From NCBI GenBank assembly GCA_922989275.2, contig OV277870.1, positions 59,855,079 through 59,919,078 on the forward strand: a stretch of 64,000 bases of DNA. Reading direction: 5' to 3'. The DNA comes from Gari tellinella (Eukaryota > Mollusca > Bivalvia > Cardiida > Psammobiidae). Made by a program: the position numbers and the translations under genes. Shown here piece by piece: positions 28,152 to 38,868 of this stretch. The first letter of the stretch is position 1, and every line of letters starts with the position of its first letter. The notes beneath the pieces were generated by a model, which did no database searches, was not told the origin of the DNA, and was given only the letters and a program-made list of their open reading frames with translations.

Positions 28152-29940
28152 AGCTCACCTGGCACGAAGTGCCAAGGTGAACTTTTAGGATCGCTGGATG
28201 TCCGTCGGACGTCGTCCGTCCGTCCACAATTGGTACGTTAACACTCTAGCAGCTACAAATATCATCCAATCTTCATGAAACTTGATCACAATGTTTGTCT
28301 AGTATAAATCTAGGCCAAGTCCGAATGTGGGTCATGTTGGGTCAAAAACTAGGTCACTAGGTCAACTCATAGAAAAACCTTGTTAACACTCTAGAAGCTA
28401 CAAATCTCATTGGATCTTGATGGAACTTGGTCAGAATGTTTGTCTCATTAATATCTAGGTCAAGTTCGAATAAGTGTCATGTCCAGTCAAAAACTAGGTC
28501 ACTAGGTCAAATCATAGAAAAAGCTTGTTAACACTCTAGAGGCTGCAAATCTCATTGGATCTTCATGAAACTTGGTCAGAATGTTTGTCTCATTGATATC
28601 TAGGTCAAGTTCGAATATGGGTCATGTCCGGTCAAAAACTAGGTCACTAGGTCAAATCATAGAAAAAGCTTGTTAAGACTCTAGAGGCTACAAATCTCAT
28701 TGGATCTTGATGACACTCTGTCAGCAGGTTTGTCTTATTTATATCTAGGTCAAGTTTGAATATGGGTCATGTCCGGTCAAAAACTAGGTCACTAGGTCAG
28801 ATCATAGAAAAACCTTGTTAACACTCTAGAGACTACAAGTCTCATTGGATATTGATGAAACTTGGTCAGAATGTTTGTCTCATTGATATCTAGGTCAAGT
28901 TTGAATATGGGTTATGTCCGGTCAAAAACTAGGTCACTAGGTCAAATCATAGAAAAAGCTTGTTAACACTCTAGAGGCTACACATCTCATTGGATCTTGA
29001 TGACACTTTGTCAGCATGTTTGTCTTATTGATATGTAGGTCAAGTTTGAATATGGTTCATGTCCGGTCAAGAACTAGGTCACTAGGTCAAATCATAGAAA
29101 AACCTTGTTAACACTCTTGAGGCTTTAAATTTTATCTGATCTTTATGCAACTTGGTCAGAATGTTTGTCTAATTGATACAGTACTGAACCTTATTAAATT
29201 AACAATTTTTGCGGTTCGCTTGCAATTCGCTTGCAATTCGATGGCAATTCGCTTGCGATTCAAAATACTAACTTTTCCCTCAGGTAAGTTTTCTTGAATG
29301 GTTTATCTCACAAATGTTCGCAAATATGTCTACGTTAATTTTTTCGATTCCATTTTTGTCAAAACCGCTTCGGAAAATTCGCGTAAAAGTATTCAAACGT
29401 AGGATTTGTTTTTTGAAGCGCCCGATTCGATGGCAATTCGCTTGCGATTATCAATTTAATTTAATAAGGTTCAGTACTGTACCTAGGTCAAGTTCGAATA
29501 TGGGTCATTTAGGGTCAAAAACTAGGTCACTGGGTCAAATCATAGGGAAAACTTGTTAACACTCTAGATGCTTCAACTCTCATTGGATTTTAATGAATTT
29601 TGCTCAACATGTTTGCCTCATTGATATCTAGCTCAGTTAATTTTGAATGATGTCTGGTTGAAAACTAGGTCAAATCAAAGATAAACAGTGTTAACCTTTT
29701 CGAAGCTACAAATCTCACTAGATCTGCATGAAATATTGTCAGAATGTTTGCCTACATCAAATCTAGGTCAAAATCAAATATAGATTGTGTCCGTTCAAAA
29801 ACTAGGTCAAATCATAGGAAAATCTTGTTTACACTCTAGAGGTTGATTGTAGGTCATGGCCGGTCATAATCTAGGTCACTATAGGGCAAGTTTGCCATGG
29901 TGTACCAGGTGAGCGATTAAGGGCCATAGTGGCCCTTGTT
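28152..29940 (+). mobile_element. G element 3 (Helentron-like)
   Basis: 5' AGCTCACCTGGCACGAAGTG hairpin; 3' ACCAGGTGAGCGATTAAGGG with GGGCCATAGTGGCCC and TTGTT. The array of about 146-bp units opens with TTAACACTCTAGAAGCTACA-type sequence near 28235, 28384, 28529, 28675, 28820, 28966 and 29111, with decayed units after 29490. MITE-J sits inside one unit. Confidence 0.65.
29177..29481. mobile_element. MITE-J copy 2 nested in G
   Basis: Interrupts a G array unit at TTGATA / TACCTAGGTCAAG; other units read TTGATATCTAGGTCAAG, so TA was duplicated. Ends CAGTACTGAACCTTATTAAA and TAATAAGGTTCAGTACTG match the 22.7-kb copy. Confidence 0.85.
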
Positions 29941-30187
29941 TAATTTACCTTTGTTCTATATTAAACTGCCCCAGTTTTAAACACCAAACCAAACCTTAAT
30001 CCAGCAAGGGGTCAAACTAGAAGGTGTTTGTTTGTTGTAAAGAAGCTCCAATTTGTACTTTATGGCGTAGTGTCGTGTGTCCCGCTGGCGGCCATGTGTA
30101 CAGTGGTGTCACCTGCCAGCCATACATCCAGCATGCACCTGTCTTCCTGCTATATTTGGAATTCACGAGTAGGAGAAGGACTTCAAC

Positions 30188-30381
30188 CAGGGCTCCAGAT
30201 AAGGGAGAGTATTTCAAAAACTAAAATCTTTATTTCTGCTTTAAACCCTATGGTGTCACTACTCATTAGAATCCTCTCGAAGAGACGATTCTAATGAGTA
30301 GTAACACCATAGGATTTGATGCTGAAATAAGTGAGAAAATGTTGGATTTGTGAAGTTTATTCCCTCTTATCTGTAGCCCTA
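30188..30381. mobile_element. MITE-C with target duplication
   Basis: CAGGGCTCCAGATAAGGGAG at the left, CTCTTATCTGTAGCCCTA at the right, flanked by TTCAAC on both sides (30182-30187 and 30382-30387). The hairpin turns at ATCCTCTCGAAGAGACGAT. Confidence 0.85.
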
Positions 30382-30440
30382 TTCAACAAGTGATGATTAT
30401 CTTGTCATATGATAGGAGACATGATGGCTTCTGTTTTCTG

Positions 30441-30696
30441 CAGGACTGCCATTTCTCCGGATTTTTCCTAAATCTTTGGATTTTTTTTCTAGTACATGGT
30501 AGCTTAAAGCAGGCTGAAAGTAAAGCAGAATGCGCCTTAAGGCACATTCTGCTTTAATTCCAGCCTGCTTTAAGCAGCCACAAGTCAACAAAACTAGAAA
30601 CAGGTGATGGGGTAAAGGTACGATTCGTAAAATCGCACTTGAAAAATGCAAGTTTGGAAATCTTAGGATTTTTCATGTCAACTTATGGCAGCCCTG
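30441..30696. mobile_element. MITE-O
   Basis: CAGGACTGCCATTTCTCCGG to ACTTATGGCAGCCCTG, flanked by TTTCTG on both sides. It contains the same captured MITE-A interior as the 27.4-kb copy, so the capture predates their spread. A short stem GATTCGTAAAATCG lies in the right arm. Confidence 0.75.
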
Positions 30697-30761
30697 TTTC
30701 TGTACAAGTCAGTGTCTTCAGCTGTTACCCTTCTAGTGCAGGAACTGAATATGTTCATCTT

Positions 30762-30835
30762 ATGCCAACGGTGTAGATCCAGATCAGAGGGCTCATAAAG
30801 GTTAAGGAGCCCTCTGATCAGGGTCTGTATGTTTG
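30762..30835. repeat. Core-2 hairpin (F type)
   Basis: GTGTAGATCCAGATCAGAGG with CCCTCTGATCAGGGTCTG around a loop containing GGTTAAGG. Outer arms missing. Confidence 0.55.
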
Positions 30836-31017
30836 TGATACTTTATAATATTTCATAGACAAATTCTGGAGAGTCGATGTGAACAAATCATATAACAGAA
30901 AAAACTGACAAGTCCTTTTGACAATTCAATGTCAACTTGAAATGTGCTTGTTTGTATAGCAATAGTACAGCTGTAATGAATTGTTATCGTACAGTAACAG
31001 TGCATTCTATAATTCTT

Positions 31018-31095
31018 TTCACAAATAGTTTTGATCCAGACCAGACCATGTGTTGGAAAAACTTTATCTGATCAGGATCCAGACTGTTTGTGACA
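31018..31095. repeat. Core-2 hairpin (D type), decayed
   Basis: CACAAATAGTTTTGATCCAG with TGATCAGGATCCAGACTGTT. The turn is degenerate. Confidence 0.5.
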
Positions 31096-31139
31096 CATGT
31101 CTTGTATCTGTGGAAATGTATTGTCAATAAAGAACATGT

Positions 31140-31303
31140 AAATCTGTTACCCTATAAACATGCCTTTAATATATTCCTCCACAGAAGAAAATAGTTCCAT
31201 TTTATATGGTCATGAATAAGTATAAAAGGACTAAAGGAGCCCCCTCTGAACTGGGTTTACACTGTTTGTAAATGTAATGAGTATATTTTAAACAGGTCCA
31301 TGG
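31140..31303. repeat. Scraps of MITE-A and MITE-F
   Basis: GTTACCCTATAAACATGCC with GAAAATAGTTCCATTTTATA (A left arm) is followed by GGGTTTACACTGTTTGTAAA and AACAGGTCCATGGGATCC (F right arm). Confidence 0.5.
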
Positions 31304-31323
31304 GATCCAGTTTGACCCTGCTT

Positions 31324-31608
31324 TTAACCCATTACCGGATAAATACACCTTTTTACGCCTTTCATTAATTCACAATCTGAAGAAAATTGTTCCAAACTAT
31401 ACAATTTTGAACAAGTATAATAAGAAATATGTTCTATATTCTAGCAGATAATAGCTTAAAGCAGATATAGCTTAAAGCAGATAATAGCTTAAAGCAGGCT
31501 GAAAGTAAAGCAGAATGCGCCTTAAGGCGCATTCTGCTTTACTTTCAACCTGCTTTAAGTGGTCAAATATCTTCAAAACTAGAAACAGGCTATTGGGTAA
31601 TGGGTTAA
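31324..31608. mobile_element. MITE-A with local triplication
   Basis: TTAACCCATTACCGGATAAA to TATTGGGTAATGGGTTAA. The segment GATAATAGCTTAAAGCAG is present three times in a row at the left base of the hairpin. The turn is GCGCCTTAAGGCGC. Confidence 0.85.
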
Positions 31609-31672
31609 AAAGAAATGTTGAAAATCTAGTTTTTGAAAAGTAGCAGATGAAAATAAATACCCAGCAGGCAAA

Positions 31673-32293
31673 GCGATAAACAACCATCCAAAACTCTTTG
31701 ACAAAGAAAAAGAGACAGATAGATTGAAAGAGAAAGTTCAAGAATTGAGCAAGAAGCTGGACAGTGTAGAGTCACAAAATCGCCTACTTAAAACAGGAAT
31801 ACAGAAAACAGAAACAAAGTTCCAAGGTCAGCTAAACGAGTACGAGCAATATGGAAGGCGGAATAATGTCAGAATAAATGGCCTGCCAGAAGAGGAAAAC
31901 GAAAGCTCCGAAAGAACTGCCACAAAAGTGATTGAAACGATCAATCGACACATGACAGATATGAAGTTACAAAGAGGAGACATCGACATTGCTCACAGAT
32001 TAGGCAAGACAAAAGATGGTAAGAGACAGATAATTGCAAAATTTGTATCCAGATATCATGCTGAAACCATCTTAAGAAACAAAAAAAAACTGAAAGGTAC
32101 TGATATATTCATCAATGAAGACCTAACAAAACTCAATCAGTCAGCTTTGATGAGTGTAAAGAAGAAACTTCCCGATGAAATTGAAAGTGCGTGGACAAGG
32201 GGAGGTCAGGTCAGATACAAGAACAAGAGTGGAAATATTCACACGTTAAGATTTGAAGAGTACGCGACCTGGTTTGACATGCCATGGCCATAG
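31673..32293 (+). CDS. LINE ORF1 protein (L1/Tx1-like), isolated
   Basis: The frame is open from 31637; the LINE-derived part seems to start near 31673, just after a MITE-D scrap, so the true start is probably missing. No ATG opens the frame upstream, and TTG at 31724 is used only for numbering. From there 189 residues: a coiled coil at about 1-45, an RRM-like region with RRNNVRINGLPEE at 46-57 and DIAHRLGK at 88-95, and a C-terminal domain with INEDLTKLNQ at 130-139. This is the L1-type ORF1 layout (RNA-binding chaperone of the retrotransposition particle). No ORF2 follows. The open frame suggests a young fragment. Confidence 0.7.
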   Translation, partial: AINNHPKLFDKEKETDRLKEKVQELSKKLDSVESQNRLLKTGIQKTETKFQGQLNEYEQYGRRNNVRINGLPEEENESSERTATKVIETINRHMTDMKLQRGDIDIAHRLGKTKDGKRQIIAKFVSRYHAETILRNKKKLKGTDIFINEDLTKLNQSALMSVKKKLPDEIESAWTRGGQVRYKNKSGNIHTLRFEEYATWFDMPWP

Positions 32294-32697
32294 ACCCAAA
32301 ACTACCTACCTTTTTTGGACAGTGTAACAGTGATAATCTATATTATAGCGCTTAACTAATTGTATAGCTTCGCGTTCAATGTAGATCCATTACTATAAAT
32401 TCATATTGAACCGGTAAAAATGATCCAAAGACCTGTACATGAACTTTCCAAGTGTGAATGCGGACTAAGACAATCGGCGCTACCCCCAAAATAGACCTAA
32501 TGCTGGCCATAAATGCTAAGCAGATGACACTAAACAACAACAGACTATAACAGGATAAGTGTGTGAATTGAGTACACTCTTCTATTAGCCTATATACAGT
32601 GGATACAGTGGAGAATACGTTTTATGTGCTTCCTTGCAACAAAATGTGTAAAATGACAACTGGTTAAAAAGTGTGTTTACCTATTCTAATCTAAGTG
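32294..32697. other. Sequence downstream of LINE ORF1, no ORF2
   Basis: Might include a LINE inter-ORF spacer, but no endonuclease motif follows and no poly(A) tail is visible. Otherwise nothing recognised. Confidence 0.4.
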
Positions 32698-32768
32698 AAA
32701 CACCGTTTGGAGCTAGGTCAGACGCCGGGTTACTGGGCTTCTGATCTGGCTTGAACCCGTTTAAACTA
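32698..32768. repeat. Core-2 hairpin (D type)
   Basis: AACACCGTTTGGAGCTAGGT ... GGCTTGAACCCGTTTAAAC with an intervening CAGACGCCGGG / GGGCTTCTG turn. The outer arms are lost. Confidence 0.5.
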
Positions 32769-32854
32769 GACATAATATTTTTAATGCAACCGCATATATT
32801 GGGAGAGCAAACGTCATCTCCACTGTAAAAACACGTGGTCGAAATTACAGTTTG

Positions 32855-33112
32855 TTAAACCTTTCACTGCCAATGTGACATATTAGCTTGTCTAACACAG
32901 TCTAAGTCATAATATCGTCGGCAATAAAATCGTTTGGTTTTATACTTACTAATCATATTTTGAAAACTATACTATTTGGTATTTGGAAACAACGATATGA
33001 GTATTAACCGGTTTGCTTCTTGATCAGACATCACGGATCGCGGCGTCTGAGCAGGATCCAAATCGTTTATAAACGTAATTAGTACCGTTAATCTAGGCAG
33101 TGAAAGGATTAA
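32855..33112. mobile_element. MITE-N (D relative)
   Basis: Ends TTAAACCTTTCACTGCCAAT and GGCAGTGAAAGGATTAA. The core AACCGGTTTGCTTCTTGATC is poorly paired with GAGCAGGATCCAAATCGTTT. The left arm GTCGGCAATAAAATCG parallels the GTCGTCTGC segment of D. Confidence 0.65.
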
Positions 33113-33359
33113 AAGCAGATGTCTTTTTTCATTTTAAAGTCTAAACATGAGTGTCCAGATAGACCTGGGTCAGACATAAATACATAAAACTGCGTCGCTG
33201 ATTGGTTGCCGCCCCGGCGGAGCGTCGGCTGATCAGGGAGAGCACTGTTTACAGTAACGACGAATGTCACTTATAACATCACCAAAGTTAAATTATGTAC
33301 ATGTATAATTGTAGAAACGTCCTTTGAACCTGCATAAGCCATTGCCCCATAGCATTTTT

Positions 33360-34340
33360 AGCTCACCTGAGCCGAAGGCTCAAGGTGAGCTATTGTGACC
33401 GCTCATTGTCCGTCTGTCCGTCTGTCCGTCTGTCCGTTCACTTTTACTTCAAACGACTTCTCCTCTGAACCCGGGGATTGTAGGGCGGATTCAAACTGCT
33501 CATGATGTTCCTTGGATCATGGAGAAAGGACAAATGGAGAAGTAACGTATACTCAAATCTGCATTTTCCCGAAAATGGTGTCGTCCGTTACCTGTATGTG
33601 CGATAACGCTTAATCGATCGATAATTCAACTGCACCGGTACGCCGATAGCGGGCTATCGCGTTTTTTATCGTGTTGAATGGTTACCTACTGTTAGTTTAA
33701 GTTACATAAAATCCTTAATTTTCACCCGATTTTCATTATAATGGTCTTAAAAGAAGGCTAAGATATTTATCTTTCACTTGTAAAAATAACAGATTTTATT
33801 TTATAAAATTGATCCGTTTTATGGCGAGTTAAACAGTGGTTTCCAAATGAATTTGCCGATAAAAGGGAGCAAGCACTCGGGCATAAATATATCACGCCCC
33901 GTTACAAAACCTTTCATAAAACCCTCAATTTTCCACCGATTTTCAAAGAAATGGTCTTAAAGGAAAGCTTAGATATTTTTCTTTCAGTTGTAAAAACGCA
34001 AGTGTTTATTTTTGAAATCGACAAATTTTATGGCGAGTTAAAGAGCGATGGCCAAATGAAATAGTCGATAAACGAGAGCAGGCGATCGCGAAATATATAC
34101 TACGTCCCGTTTCAAAAACTTGAATTTAATCCATAATTTTCGTCCGATATATATTATATATTTAAAAAAAAAAAGGTCTTGATATAAAGCCGTGACACTT
34201 ATCTTTCGGTTGTTAAAATACCAGGGTTTTTCTTGAAGCGAAAAAAGTAATGATGACCTACAAAGGTTGCTGGCTAATGATATGACTAGACCAACTCGCG
34301 TAAGAAAAGAATTCCTTCCGTATAAAAACTTAAGCAAACT
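33360..34340 (+). mobile_element. G-type 5' head followed by an about 205-bp tandem array
   Basis: AGCTCACCTGAGCCGAAGGC with its fold-back GGCTCAAGGTGAGCT and a (GTCCGTCT)n tract mark a G 5' end. Downstream, AAAATCCTTAATTTTCACCC recurs at about 33917 and 34122, each followed by ATGGTCTTAAA and TTTTATGGCGAGTTAAA. A clear G 3' end was not found, so the right limit is uncertain. Confidence 0.5.
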
Positions 34341-34785
34341 TCTAAACTTCTAAAAATGTGTTCATGCATTGTTACAATGTTCTACATGGAGGAAATATTT
34401 CCTTGGAAGCAAAAATAAAAATCCATTTTGTATGTAATGAGACTTTTGAAAGGAGTGCGCGTCAAACGGCCAAAATCCAAAACGGCCAAAGTTGTAACTG
34501 TATTATTATGTCGTATGTGATCATTATTATTATTGAAAGGAAAATTAGAATTATTAACATATTACTTCAAAAAAATGAATTTAGGGTTAGTTTTACAGCC
34601 AGACTAAAATATACATATTATCCGTCCCATTTCTATGAAAGAGGTAACAGTTTGCATTATCTTCAGAAATTAATTGCAAACATGATAACATGAGATCTCC
34701 GTTTCTTTCTGCTTTACTTATGTCTTATATAACGGAGTAAATTATAAAGCAGCCAATGCCTTAAGCAATCTATTTTACTGACTGC
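34341..34785. other. Unassigned AT-rich sequence
   Basis: A plus-strand frame of about 110 codons (34358-34693) is AT-driven and low in complexity in part. No motif supports it as a gene. A small ACGGCCAAA duplication lies near 34470-34490. Confidence 0.3.
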
Positions 34786-34940
34786 TTAACTCTTTGCCTG
34801 CTGATCGCAACTTTACTTTTTTTTTTGCAAACAACTTGGATCAAGATCAGATGCCGCGTAACACGGCGTCTGATCTGGATCCAGAATGTTTGACACTCGT
34901 CCTTAGCTTTATTTACTTACAAAATGTCTACCATATTACA
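34786..34940. mobile_element. MITE-D, right end lost
   Basis: TTAACTCTTTGCCTGCTGAT at the left. The core GCAAACAACTTGGATCAAGA turns at GATGCCGCGTAACACGGCGTC and pairs with GATCTGGATCCAGAATGTTT. Confidence 0.65.
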
Positions 34941-35454
34941 CATCACAAAGGAATGTGACACATTACGTAACCGTATACAGAACCCGCACCAAATTAGCAG
35001 GACAATTATCAGCGTCATAAAACTGTCCCAGCATGAAGTCCATGCTTCTTGAACATGCCGATTATCTATGAAGATGGACAGTCACACCAGCGGGTTGCTA
35101 CTTTAATGAAAAAGATCAATGCTACCCGTGCGTGTAACTTGAACATGTGTTCTTGACTTCTGTAACCGCATGATGTTTATATATTATACAAATCACAAAA
35201 AATAAAGATAATAGAATTGAATTAAAAAAAACCCAAAAAAACATCAATGCACCTGGTTTGGTTGATGACTGGATTAACCCTCTCATTACTGAATACCAGT
35301 AACATGATGACTATTGCAATTGCAAACAGTTGTAATCCAGACCAGGCTGCAAAAATGTCGGATTCATAGAGTATGTCTCTTGAAATATAGTTTACCCCTT
35401 TTTCAAATTAAGCTCTTTATGACACACTTTACCTTTTCTCCGCATGAGGATCAT

Positions 35455-35600
35455 CAGAGAGACAGACAGACATTCATACAGAAAGATGGAGACAGAAAAG
35501 AAGAAGCGAGAGACTGACAGACAGAGATAAGAGAAAAACAGACAGACAGAGAGACAGTCACAAAGAGAAACAGAGACATAAATACAGACAGTGGCAGAGA
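35455..35600. repeat. (GACA)/(GAGA)-rich simple repeat
   Basis: Imperfect runs of GACAGACA and GAGAGAC. Cysteine/serine-rich minus-strand frames across it reflect the repeat. Confidence 0.8.
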
Positions 35601-35611
35601 AATATAGACGC

Positions 35612-36175
35612 ACACAAACTTCGTAGGTAAACGAAAAAATACGTTTTTCTCTCGTTTTCAAAACCTCACTAAACTATCAATTTATAAGCTATCGCCTCAA
35701 ATTTTGTACTACGCGTAAGATAATGGTCTAATAAAACATCTGTATTAAAATTTATAACGATAAGATGACATTAAAAGCATTTATATTAACACCAAACTTC
35801 GTAGGTAAACGAAAAAATACGTTTTTCTCTCATTTTCAAAACCTCACTAAACTAACAATTTATAAGCTATCGCCTCAAATTTTGTACTAGTCGTGAGATC
35901 ATGGTTTAATAAAACATCTGTATTAAAATTTATAACGAAAAGATAGCATTAAAAGCATTTCTATTAACACCAAACTTTCGTAGGAAAAACGGAAAATACA
36001 GTACTGTACGTTTTCTCTCTCATTTTCACAAACTCACTAAACAAACAAATTATAAGCTATCGCCTCAAATTCTGTACTAGTCGTGAGATCATGGTCTAAT
36101 AAAACATCTGTATTAAAATTTATAACGAAAAGATAACATTAAAAGCATTTCTATTAACACCAAACTTTCGGAAAA
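35612..36175. repeat. About 180-bp tandem array, three units
   Basis: Units start near 35616, 35793 and 35971 with a partial fourth at 36158 (CAAACTTCGTAGGTAAACGA-type). Shared blocks include TATAAGCTATCGCCTCAAAT and AAAACATCTGTATTAAAATT. The third unit carries a small insertion near ACAGTACTGTACG. Confidence 0.85.
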
Positions 36176-36584
36176 ACGTTGTTTTCTAGCCGCCAGCGAG
36201 CGCCGCTGATTGAACGACACGATAAATCGCGAGCAGGCCGGATACTTCTCCATTTGTCCTTTCTCCATGCTTGGATGTTTCTCTACAGAAGTTGTCCAAA
36301 TGAAAGAGAAAAAGCAAAAACTCTGCTTGAAAAAGCAAAAAAGCAAAAAACTTTAAAAAATCTTCTTGCTAAAAACTACTAGGCCCTAAGCTTTGATAAT
36401 TTTACAGTAGAATCTCCTGGTCGATCCCTCTATAGTTTGTTAAAATGAAATTCCTACTAGGGTCACACTTGACGCCACCCTGCACAGTTTAAGTGCTGCT
36501 CTAGGCAGGTTTCACAGTATTTTTGATGAAACAAAAGCAGAACTGTATTTTACCTGAGTTACTCTTAATATACTAAGGGCAAAT

Positions 36585-36665
36585 AGCCACTATTTGCAAA
36601 CATTTTGGATCCAGATCAGATGCAACATAATGCTGCATCTAATTTGGATCCAAACTATTGGTACT
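36585..36665. repeat. Core-2 hairpin (D type)
   Basis: GCAAACATTTTGGATCCAGA with AATTTGGATCCAAACTATTG and turn GATGCAACATAATGCTGCATC. The outer arms of MITE-D are not visible. Confidence 0.6.
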
Positions 36666-37106
36666 CATTTACCAACTGAACATGTTCTAAATTCTTTTAT
36701 TTGTCATTTTTCGCATACAGTAGGTTTTAAGCAGATATCATTTCAGTCTGGTAAGGGTAAGCCCACAGAGCAGTTGCTAATTCTACCATACTGCCCAGTA
36801 TTTGACCTCAGCCACTGAACTGATGGTCTTAGCTGAACATGTTGTCTGCTAAAGTTTAGAAATGGATCAGTCTGCTTCATACTTAGAGAAACAGGGTCTG
36901 GAAGTGATCCACTGACAGTTATGTAATTATGTCTTTTGCCATATTTATACATATGTTTAATATTCAAAATATGTATAGCAGACAGCAATTCAGCATTATA
37001 TAAGAGTTAGACCCTAGCCAAATTTCCTACTGGCAGAGTTACATAACTGAACTCAGGTCAGCTGGTCAGCTGATGAGGTTGCATATGGTGGTGTGTCTGC
37101 TATATA
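36666..37106. other. Unassigned sequence with weak exon-like frames
   Basis: An 81-codon minus-strand frame (36743-36988) and a short plus-strand frame overlap here. Acceptor-like TTTCAG (+) and CTGTCAG (-) precede them, but the pyrimidine tracts are poor and no protein is recognised. Confidence 0.25.
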
Positions 37107-37718
37107 TTTATGCCCTGCAGTTGGGGGCATATTGTTTTTGTCTGTCTGCTTTTTTGTCTGTTTGTCCATTTGTTTGTCTGTCAGTCCACAACTTTAATCT
37201 TAGCCATAACTTTGTTAAAGTTAGAAACTTTATAACTTGGGTCATGTCGTACAAAGGTCAATGTCAATTTTGAGATATTTCCCAGTGTCATATTTTCTTG
37301 TCTTTGAGATAACTCCAGTTCTACTGATGTTAACCCATTACCCCATACATATGCGTTTTTACGCCTTTAATTTATTCCTCCTCTAAAGAAAATAATTCCA
37401 CTTTATATAGTCATAAACATGTAAGATATAAGAAATAGTATCTATATCTTAGTAGATGATAACTTAAAGCAGGTTGAAAGTAAAGCAGAGTGCGCAATAA
37501 ATAATCATATGGAAATACATGTAGCTTGATAAGAAGAAGTGTCATGGATAAGGGCCATAACTCTGCCAACAATATTTTTTTAAGTTATTCCAATTTGTCA
37601 TGTTTTTTTTGTCTGGAAGATAATTCCATTTACAGCTATATTAAAATGTTGTCTTGCCTATTAAGCTAAGGCACAATGACCTCAGGTGAGCGAATTAAGG
37701 GCCATGGCCCTCTTGTTT
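37107..37718 (+). mobile_element. R/G element with internal MITE-A piece
   Basis: 5' hairpin ATGCCCTGCAGTTGGGGGCAT followed by TTTGTCTGTCTG-rich sequence; 3' end CTCAGGTGAGCGAATTAAGG with GGGCCATGGCCC and TCTTGTT. It has the G-type 3' terminus with an R-type 5' head, linking the two groups. Confidence 0.55.
37330..37498. mobile_element. MITE-A left half inside R/G element
   Basis: TTAACCCATTACCCCATACA with GAAAATAATTCCACTTTATA, ending within the left hairpin arm at GCAGAGTGCGCAATAA. Confidence 0.65.
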
Positions 37719-37999
37719 TTAGTATTGATGATAATTAACCTCTAGACACGGGCTGAAAGTAAAGCAGAATGCACCTCAAAGCGCATTATGCTTTTCTTTG
37801 ACCCAGCGTCAAGCTACCATTTGCTAAGATATAGTAAGGCGCATTATGCTTTACTTCCTTTCTGCTTCAAGCTACCATTTGCTAGGATATAGTAAATGTT
37901 TTTATGGTATAAATTCATAACTGTATGAAGTGAAACCAATATCTTCAGTGGAGGAATGAATGGAAGGCGTAAAAGCGTATTTACGGGGTAATGGCTTAA
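37719..37999. mobile_element. MITE-A with internal duplication
   Basis: The left end is lost. CAAGCTACCATTTGCTA is present twice, each preceded by a right hairpin arm scrap (GCGCATTATGCTTT). The right end is TTTACGGGGTAATGGCTTAA. Confidence 0.65.
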
Positions 38000-38229
38000 A
38001 TATATCTTCACATAGATTTGTGATGTCTTGGTGTTACCATACCACATCAGAATTGCGGTGATCTGGGACAACACTATTTCCAGTCGTTCATATCGATGTT
38101 GAATGAAGTTTATGTACAACTTTTTCTGTTAATAAGTATAGTGATGTCGCTGATTGGCCGTGACTCGTAGAGGCGGCGGCTGATCAGGGACAGAAAGCCG
38201 TTTTGCTCCAAATGACGCTTTAAAGCGCG
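38000..38229. other. Unassigned sequence
   Basis: Contains GTCGCTGATTGGCCG ... GGCGGCGGCTGATCAGGGA, a motif also found near 33195-33240 and in a weaker form near 38475-38515. Possibly a decayed repeat. Confidence 0.35.
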
Positions 38230-38382
38230 TTTACAAGCAGTTAATGTCCTGATCAAACGCCGCGTAATGCGGCGTCTGATAAGGATCAAAACTGTTTGAC
38301 ACTCTTATTGATGTTTGTTTGGTCATGCAACCTTAAATCTAACTTTGAAAAGTGTCTTGCAGACAACAATAATGAAGCAGAC
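38230..38382. mobile_element. MITE-D, decayed
   Basis: The core ACAAGCAGTTAATGTCCTGA turns at ACGCCGCGTAATGCGGCGT and pairs with GGATCAAAACTGTTTGAC. Then TTGAAAAGTGTCTTGCAGAC resembles the D right arm. Confidence 0.55.
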
Positions 38383-38687
38383 GTCAACAAAGCGGTGAAG
38401 GGGAAACATTTTCCGAACAGTTGGAGCATGATTACATTTTTACTCTACGCAAAAGCAAACTTATGACTGTTTCGCTGTTTGGCTGCAGTCTCTTAGATGC
38501 GGCGATTGATCAGGGACAACTCTGTTCGTGGACATAATGAAAGAACCGTGTGTAATGCAGCCCCTGTTCGAGATTGCTTCATTGTTTCCGTGGCAGACTG
38601 TTCTGTATATGGTCACTACAAAATCTAGTTTAATAGTCCGCTATGAATACGATTTAGGTATGCTTATGATATATGGAAAACTTGTGC

Positions 38688-38868
38688 TACAGTCGAAGCT
38701 CGGTAATTCGAACTCGCCTTAATTCAGGCAGGCACGTGTTTCGAAATTGAAACACGTTTTTGAATCTCAGGCACATGTGTGGTGCACGACTTAGGCCAGA
38801 TCGAGTTATCGAAATTCAACTATGAAATACCGTTCAGAGAGTTCGAGGTATCGAGTTTCGAGTTTTTG
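38688..38868. mobile_element. MITE-H
   Basis: TA-CAGTCGAAGCTCGGTAATTC at the left and GTTCGAGGTATCGAGTTTCG at the right. An internal stem ACGTGTTTCGAAATTGAAAC lies in the left half. Same family as the better-preserved copy at 58.7 kb. Confidence 0.65.

Noticed and set aside
30024..30180. GC-richer segment open in several frames next to MITE-C
   Set aside because: The frames continue straight into MITE-C sequence and no donor site lies before it. Probably chance.
35392..35661. Cysteine/serine-rich minus-strand frame
   Set aside because: Produced by the GACA/GAGA simple repeat.
36743..36988. 81-codon minus-strand frame that reads protein-like
   Set aside because: The acceptor lacks a pyrimidine tract and no homologous family is recognised. 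Listed only as unassigned sequence.
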